Part shown: positions 31,597 through 41,666 of the stretch, piece by piece | Numbering within the stretch: the first letter of the stretch is position 1 | Layout of the letters: the number at the start of each line of letters is the position of its first letter | Assembly: GCA_963576725.1 (NCBI GenBank) | Contig: OY755239.1 | Span: 57,517,953 to 57,581,952, forward strand | Reading direction: 5' to 3' | Source: Azorinus chamasolen | Lineage: Eukaryota > Mollusca > Bivalvia > Cardiida > Solecurtidae | DNA length: 64,000 nucleotides | The notes under the pieces: generated by a model | Told to the model about the DNA's origin: nothing | Seen by the model: only the letters and a program-made list of their open reading frames with translations | Database searches by the model: none | Position numbers and translations under genes: made by a program

Positions 31597-31849
31597 TACA
31601 GCAGATATTCTATATCTCGAATTAGGATAATTCGAACTTTGTGTAACTCGAAGCAAGTGTTAGGTCCTTCAAACATTTACAATACAGATTTGTTCTAAAA
31701 TGCATCACTACGTATATCTAGAAACACATGTGACAGCTCACATGTAACTCAGGTCGAAAGTAATGTTGAAAACTCCTACGGATGATTCGGCTCCTCTCGA
31801 AGTAATTTGTATGATCCCTTGAAGTTCATGATATTGAATTTCAACTGTA
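31597..31849. mobile_element. P2 TA MITE, diverged
   Basis: TACAGCAGATATTCTATATC to GATATTGAATTTCAACTGTA; includes ATCACTACGTATATCTAG and TGTGACAGCTCACATG. Hairpin eroded. Confidence 0.75.
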
Positions 31850-32030
31850 TTTGTCTTAAACGATTTGATAAATGATACTAATAATACTGAATGCATTTAA
31901 CATGCAAACCAAGACCTAGGCATGGTCACTGAATGTACAAATAGCGATCAGGCCCTAGTTCATATGCACTGTAATAAATGAATGGCACAGAATGACAAAA
32001 GAAAATTTAAATCATAATTATGCAATAAAT

Positions 32031-32427
32031 TACTGTTAACAAGCAGGACAGATGTCGTTCTTTACGAGACGTTTTACTGTTAACAAGCGGGATATATGTC
32101 GTTCTTTACGAGACGTTTTACTGTTAACAGACAGGGTAGATGTCGTTCTTTACGAGACGTTTTACTGTTAACAAGCGGGGTAGATGTCGTTCTTTACGAG
32201 GCGTTTTACTGTTAACAGGCAGGGTAGATGTCGTTCTTTACGAGACGTTTTACTGTTAACAAGCGGGGTAGATGTCGTTCTTTACGAGACGTTTTACTGT
32301 TAACAGGCAGGGTAGATGTCGTTCTTTACGAGACGTTTTACTGTTAACAAGCGGGGTAGATGTCGTTCTTTACGAGACGTTTTACTGTTAACAAGCGGGG
32401 TAGATGTCGTTCTTTACGTGACGTTTT
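32031..32427 (+). repeat. 44-bp minisatellite, 9 copies, dimeric higher order
   Basis: TACTGTTAAC recurs at 32031, 32075, 32119, 32163 and so on, exactly every 44 bp; each unit contains ATGTCGTTCTTTACGAGACG. Copies 3-8 alternate AGGCAGGG (or AGACAGGG) and AAGCGGGG forms, giving an 88-bp dimer. Confidence 0.95.
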
Positions 32428-32707
32428 TAGACGTTTAACCCTTTGATTGATAAATTATATAAAACTGGAATTGATAAAAAACAAATAGCATTTGTACTTT
32501 TTAATATGTCGAAACATTGGACAGTCCCTAAAATATCTAATCTAAAAAATAACACTTGACTGTTTCCATACATGACAGGAAGTTCACCAGGAGAACGACC
32601 TAGCTTCTAACCTCGATATACGAGTATACATGTATACGAGTAGTGTTGACTGTTTGACTGTTTGTATGCATTCGTTATTCCATTTCTTGTTGTTTCCAGT
32701 GCGTTTC
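32428..32707. other. No gene seen
   Basis: AT-rich unique DNA after the minisatellite. Confidence 0.4.
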
Positions 32708-32800
32708 ATATATGGTTGCTTAATGCTGAATGAAAGCAATGCAGCAAGCTCCTAGGGGAGATTTCTGCATTTGTTTGAGTCTGCATTTAGCTACCATCTA
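32708..32800. mobile_element. P1 palindrome scrap
   Basis: GGTTGCTTAATGCTGAATG, CAAGCTCCTAGGGGAG and GCATTTAGCTACCATC; both termini gone. Confidence 0.6.
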
Positions 32801-33011
32801 TGCTTATAAAAATACTATATTTCTTTATTTAAATGTTATCAAATAGGGTTAAGTGGGTGCCTAGGTTACATCGGGGTCGTTTGTTAGGGAGAATACAGTG
32901 TACACCATAACCACACTGATTGTCTTACTTTGTTAAATAATTTAAAGTTTAAAATGAAAGAAAAACTAGATATTAGGCAACAGAATTCGGTAGCTTTATA
33001 CCATTAGTGGT

Positions 33012-33240
33012 TTAACACATTCCCTCCCAGTGACGTATTTTGGCGCCTCTTTAAAAATCACATTTTGAAACCATTGCGATAAATAGAGCATTTGCTCCAT
33101 ATGAGAAAATGCCCTATTTATCACAATGGTTTAAAAACTACGCAGTTCTAAACTTCTCCTTTTCTATAGTTAATGCTCCTTTTCGGTAGATTAATTCAAA
33201 GTGGTTGGGCCTGAAAATTGTCTAGGAGAGAATGAGTTAA
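33012..33240 (+). mobile_element. D-family TTAA MITE
   Basis: TTAACACATTCCCTCCC to AGGAGAGAATGAGTTAA; palindrome with ATAGAGCATTTGCTCC arms, centre eroded to CATATGAG. Confidence 0.85.
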
Positions 33241-33311
33241 CTACTATGTATTTACCTGGTGGTTGGTATATAACACTGTGTTACATGTACATGTAGCAAT
33301 TGGAATGTTCA

Positions 33312-33524
33312 TTAACCCTTACAACGCTGACTTTTCAAATTGACTACTCCAAAATTCAAACAGGTCAAACTTATGGTGAATATTTAGGGATATTTCTAAA
33401 GAAAAATGTAACATGACAAACAGTGCAGACCCTGATGAGAGGGCTCCTCTAGGAGCCCTCTCATCTGGGTCTACACTGTTTGCAAAGGGCAACAGTGGCT
33501 CGTGTCCCGCACTGTAAGGGTTAA
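33312..33524 (-). mobile_element. E-family TTAA MITE, type copy
   Basis: TTAACCCTTACAACGC to GCACTGTAAGGGTTAA. Palindrome at about 33416-33484 centred on GGCTCCTCTAGGAGCC; long-side arm GACCCTGATG, short-side GTCTACACTG side carries the A form. Confidence 0.9.
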
Positions 33525-33897
33525 TTACCGGTATTACTTCTACTGAATAAATCAAATACAAGTGGTCTAATAGTGTGATTATTTTACAGATTTTGTTTCG
33601 GGCACCAGTTAGCCAATTAGAAAAAACTGGCATAGTACGCAAACTAAACTAGATGCAACCATGTATTCTGGCATCTTTTAATCATTTGCTCATGTTTTTG
33701 TTTAAATTCTAATTCAGGATGGGGTTCTTTCTGGTTAAATCGACAGTCGAATCTTATCAATTTCCCCCCGAGACAGTCACATGTCTTATATTAAGTTACT
33801 GCCTATTTCCCATTTGACATTATTGCACCAATAAACAAAATATTGCATTTCAAGATCAAACATCATCTGCATTTGACCATATCTGAGGTATTGATAT
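33525..33897. other. No gene seen
   Basis: Unique AT-rich DNA. Confidence 0.45.
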
Positions 33898-34074
33898 GCA
33901 GGAGCCGTCTGATCAGGGTCTGCTCTGTTTGCTAATAGAACTTGATAGATCTGTTTCTTTAGTTTCTAACATGGATACAATGCTCCACCTTCCATATTTC
34001 ACTATACCTATCTGTCCATTAATATTCAGTAGGTATTGAAATTTAGACTAAATATATTACAAGGAAAGGGTTAA
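33898..34074 (+). mobile_element. A-family MITE (subfamily b), right half
   Basis: Begins GCAGGAGCCGTCTGATCAGG at the palindrome centre and runs to CAAGGAAAGGGTTAA. The left flank and first arm are missing. Confidence 0.8.
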
Positions 34075-34165
34075 ATGTTAGCAGTATTCAGGTGCACATT
34101 GTCGAAAATAATATTACATTACGCATCACTGTAAGGAGTTCCATTGCTTGACAAATTTATTGTTT

Positions 34166-34322
34166 TTAAACTTTAGCCTGCTGGCGGCGGATGCGTGATT
34201 ACCTACGTAAACAGTTTGGATCCAGATTAGATGCAGGGTAACTAGGTGTCTAATCAGCGTACAAACTGAAACGTTAGTGGGTGAAATATTGTGTAAACAG
34301 AAATTGCTCAGCTGAAGATTAA
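34166..34322 (+). mobile_element. M-family MITE
   Basis: TTAAACTTTAGCCTGCTGG, hairpin GGATCCAGATTAGATGC / GTCTAATCAGCG, right end GCTCAGCTGAAGATTAA. Related to 40558-40778. Confidence 0.7.
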
Positions 34323-34390
34323 ATGCTGAAACGAAACAAATGCCATAGACATTCTAATTAACAAATAAAAACAAACGATTTGTGACAGAG

Positions 34391-34785
34391 TTGTTTGTTT
34401 ATCATGTGGAGTTCTATCAGATTATAATAAAGATGTTATCATTTCTTACATGAATATGCAACAGAGAAAGGGTTAGCCGTTTCTTTTCACATTGTTAGAT
34501 CAATAAATGTGGTCTGGGAGTTTGCTCCATGTTTAAGTTTGCAGTGTTTTAGATTTTGGGTCTTATTTTTATTATGGCATATAAACTCAGGATTTGTAAC
34601 CATGACAGAAGCTGTCACGGCAATGTCCTGGAATAGCCCCCATAGCTATTACCGCAACATCTCGGAATGAGTGTATACTTAAATACCAATGGAGGCAATG
34701 TCAAAGGTATTCCGATTTATTCCGTGGTGTGGGGAGCTATTCTAGGATATTGCCGTTGTTTGTTTATCATGTGGAGTTCTATCAG
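34391..34785 (+). repeat. 30-bp direct repeat bracketing MITE L
   Basis: The 30 bases starting TTGTTTGTTTATCATGTGG occur identically at 34391-34420 and 34756-34785, 365 bp apart. The second copy begins exactly at the right end of MITE L. Confidence 0.85.
34617..34756. mobile_element. MITE L with about 25-bp terminal inverted repeats
   Basis: CACGGCAATGTCCTGGAATA with GCCCCC at the left against GGGGAGCTATTC with TAGGATATTGCCG at the right. Sits inside a scrap of family A (ACCATGACAGAAGCTGT just before it). Not related to the TTAA or TA families. Confidence 0.75.
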
Positions 34786-34910
34786 AGTATATGCAGCTGT
34801 ATCAGTTCATCTTTAGACAACATGTATACGAGTATTATTAAGCATATTTAAATGTGTTTGATACCAGATTATATGAATTATTTAATATACATGAACGTAC
34901 CATTATATTT

Positions 34911-35366
34911 ACCTTTTAGATTGCTGCGGTCAGACGAATCCTTACCTATTTGAAAAGTTTGGATCCAGAAGAGACGCCAAGCAACTCAGTGTCTAATTAA
35001 CCCTTCGCTTGCTATTCATGTCAATATACCTACCTGTAAATAGTGAAGACCCAGATGAGACAGCTCCTGCAGGAGCTGTCTCACCAGGGTCTGCACTATT
35101 TACAAGTTGATTGTGCAACCAGTGCACTCCAGAGCAGTGATTGCACGGCGAAAGACTTGTACACAGTGAAGATATATGTAATTATACAACAGGGCATGGG
35201 TAAAGAAGGAGACATGTATTTTAAAATTCAGCAAGAGAAGGGTTAAGATCCAAACTGTTTGATACTCTGACCGTGTTGATAAGAAACGCAAAATAAATCA
35301 ACTGTGATAACTGTAGTCGATGACATTTTCTACCAACAAAAGTTTGCTCAGCAGGCTAAAGGTTAA
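34911..35366 (+). mobile_element. M-family MITE split by a B element
   Basis: Left part GGTCAGACGAATCCTTACC, GGATCCAGAAGAGACGCC, GTGTCTAA; right part GATCCAAACTGTTTGATAC to CAGCAGGCTAAAGGTTAA. B sits inside the second hairpin arm. Confidence 0.8.
34997..35246 (+). mobile_element. B-family TTAA MITE nested in M
   Basis: TTAACCCTTCGCTTGC to GCAAGAGAAGGGTTAA with TTAA at both ends. Centre AGCTCCTGCAGGAGCT. Confidence 0.9.
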
Positions 35367-36085
35367 AATGACACTATCTATGTTAGCTTTATTCATTTCA
35401 AGAGTAGTACACACCTTACAATTGAATATATAATGAAAAATCGGCATGTTTCCAAGTTCTACTACAGATTCCGCATGAACGGAAGCACCTCTGCAGTAAA
35501 ATAAAATGTGCATTACTATGGGTTTTGCAGGTAGGAAATATTGATCCCTCAGTAATGAAGACGATTACCCATTGTGCTTTCGCTTTCGTTCTTAAACAGG
35601 TTAAGAAGTCCCTTTTCGGTCATGTACCCATTATTTTCGGTGCATACCTTGTCTTATCGTATCTAAGTCAAAAGAAAATACATTCATGTCAAACTTCTTG
35701 CGGATATAGACAAGAAAGGAAAATCGTAATAGAGAATCTGTTGCCCTGCCTTATTCAATACTTTGTTTTATATAATCCTATATTAGTAAAATATGTGGTC
35801 GTATTAGCGATACTTCACTATAAAACAGTAAACTATTCCGTATAAATGAAACAGTTTCGTTATAATAGATATTGCATTTCATGCGACTATTTCTATTATG
35901 AATAGTTTAGTCAGCTATTAATTATTATCATTTAGAAAAATGCAAAATTGGAAACAAGTTCAGCTATGTGTAGGCTTGGGATGTTGCTTTTAGTTGGGTT
36001 AGTATCTGGGTAGATTGTCTATAGATAGAATGTAATTTTGCGCTGCAAGATTTGTGTCTTGCAATTGATAACTTGTAACTGGTTT
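35367..36085. other. Unique DNA; 106-codon plus frame of unknown status
   Basis: A frame at 35525-35845 (HCAFAFVLKQVKKSLFGH and so on) ends in a stretch resembling a P1 right end (GTGGTCGTATTAGCGATAC). No domain recognised; it may be chance in AT-rich DNA. Confidence 0.25.
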
Positions 36086-36137
36086 GTAGGAGTTCTATCC
36101 AAAGAAGGAAAGTAGGAGTTCTATCCAAAGAAGGAAA
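36086..36137 (+). repeat. 26-bp perfect tandem duplication
   Basis: GTAGGAGTTCTATCCAAAG with AAGGAAA at 36086-36111 is repeated at 36112-36137 without change. Confidence 0.95.
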
Positions 36138-36755
36138 CCGTTATGACTTCCTTAGTGCATATACATTATACACCATGTTACATCAATGTAGAGCAAACTC
36201 TTAACAGAGTACTTCTCCATGAGCTTCTGATCTCGGTCTGTCTTGTTTGTAATGGTGATGATATACGCTCGTATATCTAAGTATGTAATATTAAGATAAG
36301 GGACACAATCCTTGATCAGAAAGTTCAAATTCTTAAACTCTCTGATCTGTGTAATACTATGTTTGAATTATATTGATGCGTATATAGCTGTATAATTTGC
36401 AATTGCAGTTGGTATGGTTGCACAAACTTACTGTCCTCATTAATAGTTCACAGCCAATTATTTCATTAAAAACAATTTACTAACGTGCCATGGATCTTTA
36501 TAACTATCGTGTTTTGACCTACTGACATACTCGGTTCGCAAACGCAGGGTATATCTTACTACGAATGTTAATGTGGATATTTCCTATATAATTAATAATT
36601 GCTTTCGTGTAGTTAAAGTTTAACTAAATTTAGAATGACTACTGAACTACTACATGCGATGTTATGTAATGTAATTGTGTAAATATAATACTGATAACGC
36701 AATGAACTATAAATACACATTGTGAGGTATTTTTATTCAAGTGTTCTAGACTGCT
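36138..36755. other. No gene seen
   Basis: AT-rich unique DNA. Confidence 0.45.
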
Positions 36756-37077
36756 TCTATTGTTGCAGAACTGCTGTAAAAAGTTCCCCATTCATATCTC
36801 TTTGTTTCGTATTGAAAGAGGTATCATGAGCGGGAATGTTTGTTCGCTTAACATGAACACTTTTGCTCTTGCATTATCACTAATATATTGCTTCCTTGAT
36901 TACTGCTTCTTTATCTTCTCCTTCCTCTTGTTCTTTTGTATTGTTCCACTGTCTTGTGGTTTCTTTTCTTGTTCATAATTGTATGTATTTTTCGTTAAAT
37001 GAATTTGTATCTTAATGCACGTTTATAACAATGAGCTCCTTATTGGAGGAAATAAAGATATGAATGAATCAAAGCAA
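36756..37077 (+). mobile_element. Probable LINE 3' tail
   Basis: Ends GAGCTCCTTATTGGAGGAAA then TAAAGATATGAATGAATC: a small hairpin, AATAAA and short GAAT repeats, the usual 3' UTR design of CR1/L2-like elements. The upstream T-rich stretch with a 72-codon frame may be its UTR. No transcriptase motif is seen. Confidence 0.45.
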
Positions 37078-37086
37078 TACTTTTGA

Positions 37087-37377
37087 CTTACATTAAGCTA
37101 CCTCTTTTTGATGGCCACTTAACCCTTTCCCTGTGGTATATTCATGTAAGAAATAATGACGTCATGAATATTAATAAGATTATTTTTTATGATGGCATAT
37201 AAACACAGGACATTTTGCATCAGACAGAAGCTGTAGAATCAGATCTATATTACACCTTAAGCAAACAGAGCAGACCCTGATCAGACGGCTCCTATAGGAG
37301 CCGTCTGATCTGGGTCTACTCTGTTTGCAGATGCGTCAACATGCGCTTACATAAGGGAAAGGGTTAAGACAGGTTCT
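37087..37377. mobile_element. P1 (subfamily d) right half split by an A element
   Basis: TACATTAAGCTACCTC..GATGGCCAC before and GACAGGTTCTACTG after. The A element sits in the TTAA of the P1 right terminal repeat. Confidence 0.8.
37119..37367 (-). mobile_element. A-family TTAA MITE, well preserved, nested in P1
   Basis: TTAACCCTTTCCCTG to AAGGGAAAGGGTTAA. Palindrome around CGGCTCCTATAGGAGCCG is perfect but for the long-side T and short-side A. Confidence 0.95.
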
Positions 37378-37780
37378 ACTGCAATGTTAATAATGGATAA
37401 GTTAGGCAGGGATACTGAGTATATGGCTAATAGGCGTATTGTCTTTCAACCAAGTCTTTCAGAACTTGCCAACACACGTAAACAGCTAGCATTAAATTAG
37501 AACTCCCTACGCAAAACGTTTATTTTAATCATGTTTATGATGAACATGCATATTACAAGGAAACATATCTGAAAGATCAGAATCCTTAACATAACTGAAA
37601 TTAGAGTGTATTTGTTGGTAGACATATATTTAAAGAAGTGTGCAAATAAATTATAACCGATGACTGAGTTGTTGTCCCTGTAAACAGCAAGTCATGGCAT
37701 TTAAGGTTTAGATTCCAAGAAACGAAACGAACAAGTTGAGGATCTCGCAGCAAAGAGACGATATTGACGTATGTCTTACA
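37378..37780. other. No gene seen
   Basis: Unique AT-rich DNA. Confidence 0.45.
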
Positions 37781-38032
37781 TTAAGCCTTTCCCGATTCTA
37801 TGTTTATTTCAAGTTTCAATACCCACTGAATGTTTATGGACAAAATAGTTATATTGCAATTTGGAAGGTGTAACACTGTAACCATTTTAGAAAGTTAAGA
37901 AACAGATATTTCAAATTCCAATTAGCAAATAGATCAGACCTTGATCAGACAGCTTGTATAGGAGCCGTCTGATATTGATCTATTTTATTTGTAAATGCAT
38001 TGTAAAGGTGTTTATATGAAGAAAAGGGTTAA
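37781..38032 (-). mobile_element. A-family TTAA MITE (subfamily b)
   Basis: TTAAGCCTTTCCCGATTC to AGAAAAGGGTTAA. The subfamily b long flank is in minus order (GGTGTAACACTGTAACC is diverged); hairpin arms are eroded. Confidence 0.8.
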
Positions 38033-38680
38033 CGAAGAGTGGAACTCGGGCATGTTGTTAATTTAGCGGAAAATATCATCTGCAACAACAGAAAAACGTC
38101 TAAATGGAAGAGTTATTGTTCACACATTTGTCTACGTCATACTATTGATGTGCTACTACATGCTTTAACATTGTAAGACATTGTACTTTGCTTTTATGTA
38201 GGAAAGTAATCACACATATGGTTGGTTTTATTGTATGAATACATCTGTGCTCTTAACATATTATTTGGTTTAATATGCTAATATTGTGTTTATATATATA
38301 TGACTGCTGTATTGCTTAATTAAATGCAACTTTACTTGAACAAGATGTTTTAATTGTCTGATTTAATTATGTGGTTTACTATCGTTATCAATTAATCGAA
38401 GTAGTTAGGTTTTAATTAATAGTTTTTATTAAATTTACTTTTAAATACATGTTTTACATGTACATGTATATGTGTTTAATGTTGTAACCTTTAATTTTCG
38501 TTTGTGTTAAATCCCGGTTTAGATTGATTTGCTGTGCATATTACGTGTTGATTGGCTATGTAAATAGTTATGAAAGGAAAGCTCAAAGTTACATTCGTTT
38601 AGGAATGTTTAAATGTATGTACATGTAGTATAATTATGTATTAATAAGTTTAAAGAATACGCATTGCGTATTGATGAATA
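38033..38680. other. No gene seen
   Basis: Very AT-rich unique DNA. Confidence 0.45.
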
Positions 38681-38785
38681 CTCCGTGCGTAAAGGGAGAA
38701 TAATCCGTGCTTATGGGGGAATAATCCGTGTGTATGGAAGAATATTCCGTACGCATGGAAAATTACTCCGTGCGTTTGATGAGAT
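38681..38785 (+). repeat. 21-22-bp tandem repeat, 5 copies
   Basis: TCCGTGCG-type motifs at about 38682, 38704, 38725, 38746 and 38767, each followed by a purine-rich GGGAATAA-like segment. Confidence 0.85.
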
Positions 38786-38796
38786 TATAAGTAAAA

Positions 38797-38905
38797 ATGT
38801 CTGCTCAAATTTGGGTCTGTTAAATTTTGACTATGTCTGATTCGACTACGCTTTTGGAAACTATTGATCGAGCGTCGAACAGCTTGGGTCCGGATTAGAC
38901 TTTAA
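38797..38905 (-). mobile_element. H-family fragment
   Basis: ATGTCTGCTCAAATTTG, TTTGGAAACTATTGATCG and AACAGCTTGGGTCCGGATTAG, reverse order of H. Confidence 0.6.
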
Positions 38906-39029
38906 AGTTGATTTCCATATCTGGTTTTATTCAACACTGGTCCAACAAAATAATAATTGTCAGATCAAACCCCGATATGGTGTATGTTTCATTTAACTCC
39001 GTAACGCATTTAGGAAATGGTTGCCTGCA

Positions 39030-39104
39030 TAACAAACAGCTTGGATCCTGATGAGACGCCGAATTACTCGGTGTCTCAACTAGATCCAAGCTGTTTGCTT
39101 GCAA
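39030..39104. mobile_element. H/C-type palindrome
   Basis: AACAGCTTGGATCCTGATG with AGACGCCGA mirrored by CGGTGTCTC and GATCCAAGCTGTT. Ends unclear. Confidence 0.7.
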
Positions 39105-39448
39105 CTGTGACCAAGACGCGTTGTACATGATAAGGGCAAGTGCATTTACTATTTCATGTTTCCATTTTAAGATTGTAGTATGTTGACTACCTGGTGCAGG
39201 TTCTAAATGCCATTCGCATTTTCACTGTAAATGTCAGACAATTCTTGCGGTAGATGGTACGGGCTTTACCTAGTTATGAGATCAACGAGGCGTTTAAAGT
39301 CTATATGCCGCAGCTGCAAGTATAATGCATACAATTGTATGTACATTGTATCCATTCCACATATATTTATGAGAGAGAACATAACATAGACCCTTAGTTT
39401 ACTGAACACAATTATGTCTGCTCAAACTTTGATCTTTTGCTATTTTAA
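39105..39448. other. No gene seen; possible filler donor at 39265-39283
   Basis: Unique DNA. TTTACCTAGTTATGAGATC here is repeated exactly inside the P1 element at 41735-41753. Confidence 0.5.
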
Positions 39449-39612
39449 TTAAGTAGAACCTATCTTAAGCGACCATCAGTATGAGGTCTAAATATGAGTC
39501 TTAAAAAGCAGGTGGTATATTAATTCAGGTCAAAAGTAATGCAGAAAGCTCCTGCTTTTTAAGACACAGATATTCAATAAATGAATGGCTGCTTAAGACA
39601 GGTTCTACTGAA
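39449..39612. mobile_element. P1 (subfamily d), palindrome shortened
   Basis: TAAGTAGAACCTATCTTAAG to GCTTAAGACAGGTTCTACTG; one arm GCAGAAAGCTCCTG remains. Confidence 0.8.
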
Positions 39613-39656
39613 TAAGGTTCTTATATCTGCTGACATACTAGAGACTCAGTTTCAAA

Positions 39657-39722
39657 CAACTTGGATCCAGATGAGACGCTAAGTTACTCGGCGTCTCATC
39701 TGGATACAATCTGTTTGCAAAT
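39657..39722. mobile_element. C/H-type palindrome
   Basis: AACTTGGATCCAGATGAGAC and CGTCTCATCTGGATAC. Both arms carry the A form, the one clear exception to the A/T rule. Confidence 0.7.
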
Positions 39723-39819
39723 ATCAGTGACGTCAAATTTAGCAGATGAAGGGTTTATAAACAAATTCATTATATAGAATAATTTTATTTAGTGAGCAAT
39801 TTCGTCTGTATTTGTAGGA

Positions 39820-40245
39820 GCCACATGATCAGGTTCTGTTCCGTGTGCTTATGAAATGGTATATATGTGATATCACAGTTCCTGCCAATGTCAAATAATC
39901 CGATGTTCATGTTCCATTACAAAATTGCAGCTAATAAATATTCACAATGTGTTTAGGGACCACAATGGAAATAAGAGGAATTGTTTCCTCTTTTTTGTGT
40001 TATCACTGGTATTGGTGTGCATTGCATGGCTATTTCTACATCGAGTAAATATAAATATAAATTTTATTTATGTAATGATAGTATTTGTAGACTGATGAAT
40101 TTCTCAGTTGTTATTGTATTGTATTTTTATGCATTATGTTGTTTTAAATTGCCATGTTAAGTATACTTGCCAAATGAAATTATTATTATTATTATTATTA
40201 CAATGTCGTTTTTTAACAAGAACATTTATTAAGTACAAAGAAACG
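39820..40245 (+). mobile_element. A-family MITE, right half, split by a LINE tail
   Basis: GTAGGAGCCACATGATCAGG, CACAGTTCCTGCCAATG and AATATTCACAATGT before the insertion, CGTTTTTTAACAAGAAC after it. Confidence 0.65.
39957..40206 (+). mobile_element. LINE 3' end, about 245 bp, with target duplication
   Basis: A GGAATTGTTTCCTC hairpin-like start, a T-rich UTR and an ATT microsatellite tail (TTATTATTATTATT). ACAATGT flanks both sides and the host A sequence resumes after it. The size and tail fit a strongly 5'-truncated CR1/L2-like insertion. Confidence 0.65.
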
Positions 40246-40269
40246 TCAACATATTAAACCCATAACTAG

Positions 40270-40382
40270 TACAGTAAAACCGCATTAAACCGGAATTCTA
40301 GTAGAAAAATTCAAGAGTTTAAATAGTTTTAGGCAGGTGGCTGCTTAATGCATGGTGAAAGTCATGCCGAAAGCTCCTAGAG
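40270..40382. mobile_element. P1 left half fused to an A element
   Basis: TACAGTAAAACCGCATTAAA to GCCGAAAGCTCCTAGAG, stopping at the palindrome centre. Confidence 0.8.
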
Positions 40383-40526
40383 TTTGACCGAGGCAGAAGC
40401 CGAAGAATCGGACCTATTTTATCCCAAAGACAAACAGAGCATACCCTGCTCCGTACGAGAGCTCTCTGATATACGTCTATTCTTTTTGCAAGTAAACATG
40501 TAGATTTTTGTCGCATTTAAAAGGTT
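40383..40526 (-). mobile_element. A-family MITE, left end missing
   Basis: TTGACCGAGGCAGAAGCC, AACAGAGCATACCCTG, CGAGAGCTCTCTGATATACG, then short flank to AAAAGGTTAA. Confidence 0.65.
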
Positions 40527-40557
40527 AAATACAAGTTACCGTACATCGTGTATATGT

Positions 40558-40778
40558 TTTACTTTAGCCGTTAGTCTGCTATGGGCGGATGAGTGAATAC
40601 CTATACAAACAGTTTGGATCCATATTAGACGCCGGGTAACTCGGTGTCTCATCAGGATCCAAATTGTTTGACATCCTGATCGCATTTCAGTAGACAATTT
40701 GATTATAGCTTGAATTTTGAAAATGTGGTAGGTGAAACATTTTGTAAAAATAAGTGGCTCAGCAGGCTAAAGGTTTAA
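40558..40778 (+). mobile_element. M-family MITE, type copy
   Basis: ACTTTAGCCGTTAGTCTGC, palindrome GGATCCATATTAGACGCC / GGTGTCTCATCAGGATCC, right end GCAGGCTAAAGGTTTAA. Confidence 0.8.
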
Positions 40779-41062
40779 CTAAATGCGCGTTGTTCGTCTT
40801 TTCAGCCTCATACTGCCAAACCTTGTACCGTCAGCTATGTACATCGTCAAATGTATTATTGCGGCCATAGTAAAGTTTGTACTGTAAAATTAAGACAAAC
40901 ATGAAACTATTCATGTTGAAGGGAACAAAATAAGCAAATTAAACGAACATACCGTACAATGCGGGATAGGGATTACGACCATTGGATGAATTACCATTTG
41001 CTTCATTCAACAAGTAACCAAGTTTAAAATATTAAACACACTGTGCTCACTGCAGTTGAACA

Positions 41063-41268
41063 TACAGTAAAACCCCTCTACACTGGACGTAAAATTTAGC
41101 ATAAATGTCGGCCTTAGAGACTGGTGGCAGCTTAATGCTGGATGAAAGTCATGCAGAAAGCTCCTCTAGGAGCTTTGTTCATGATATCCACCCTGTATTA
41201 AGCAGCTACCTGCATACACGTACATGTATCTGGTTTTTGTTCTCTACTTAAATTCCGGTTTACTGTTT
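41063..41268. mobile_element. P1 TA MITE
   Basis: TACAGTAAAACCCCTCTACA to AATTCCGGTTTACTGTTT; centre AGCTCCTCTAGGAGCT with a broken right arm (TTTGTTCATGATATCC). Confidence 0.85.
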
Positions 41269-41433
41269 ACTTATCCGGCCATGTGTCACTTGATTCGTAT
41301 TTACAGTCTGACTCCAGATGAGATACCGAGTAACTCGACGTCTCATCAGGATCCAAGCTGTTTGAAACTCAATCAATAATGTCTCAAAGGTAGTTGGTAC
41401 AAATTTAAGCTAACACAACGGGGTAAGAGTTAA
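41269..41433 (+). mobile_element. H-family MITE
   Basis: ACTTATCCGGCCATGTG, CTCCAGATGAGATACCGAG, TCATCAGGATCCAAGC, to AACGGGGTAAGAGTTAA. It directly abuts the P1 element. Confidence 0.75.
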
Positions 41434-41666
41434 GTCCATATATTGTATGTTTGTATTACTCCTGACTTATATTAATACCTTGTATAGAACCAGACTCGTT
41501 TAACCCTTTCCTTTATATAAGCGTGTTTTCGGACACTCTACTGATGGCAGACTTCGAAGTTCTTAGCCTAAGGGGTGCGTATAATATGACACTTCAGATC
41601 AAATGCGTCCATATTTCATATTTATTGTAGCCAATCGTAATCATACGAGACGGCTGTGGTTGTAAT
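41434..41666. other. A-family left-end scrap (41500-41536) in unique DNA
   Basis: TTAACCCTTTCCTTTATATA only; the rest of the element is absent. Confidence 0.55.

Noticed and set aside
32031..32427. CRISPR-like regular array
   Set aside because: Units are contiguous 44-bp repeats without unique spacers, in eukaryotic-type DNA.
35525..35845. 106-codon plus-strand frame
   Set aside because: Ends in a P1-like remnant, no known motif, no splice or codon evidence.
40786..40870. Possible fourth recurring segment matching 10755-10840
   Set aside because: Similarity is short and gapped, and its position does not fit the X-Y-Z order.
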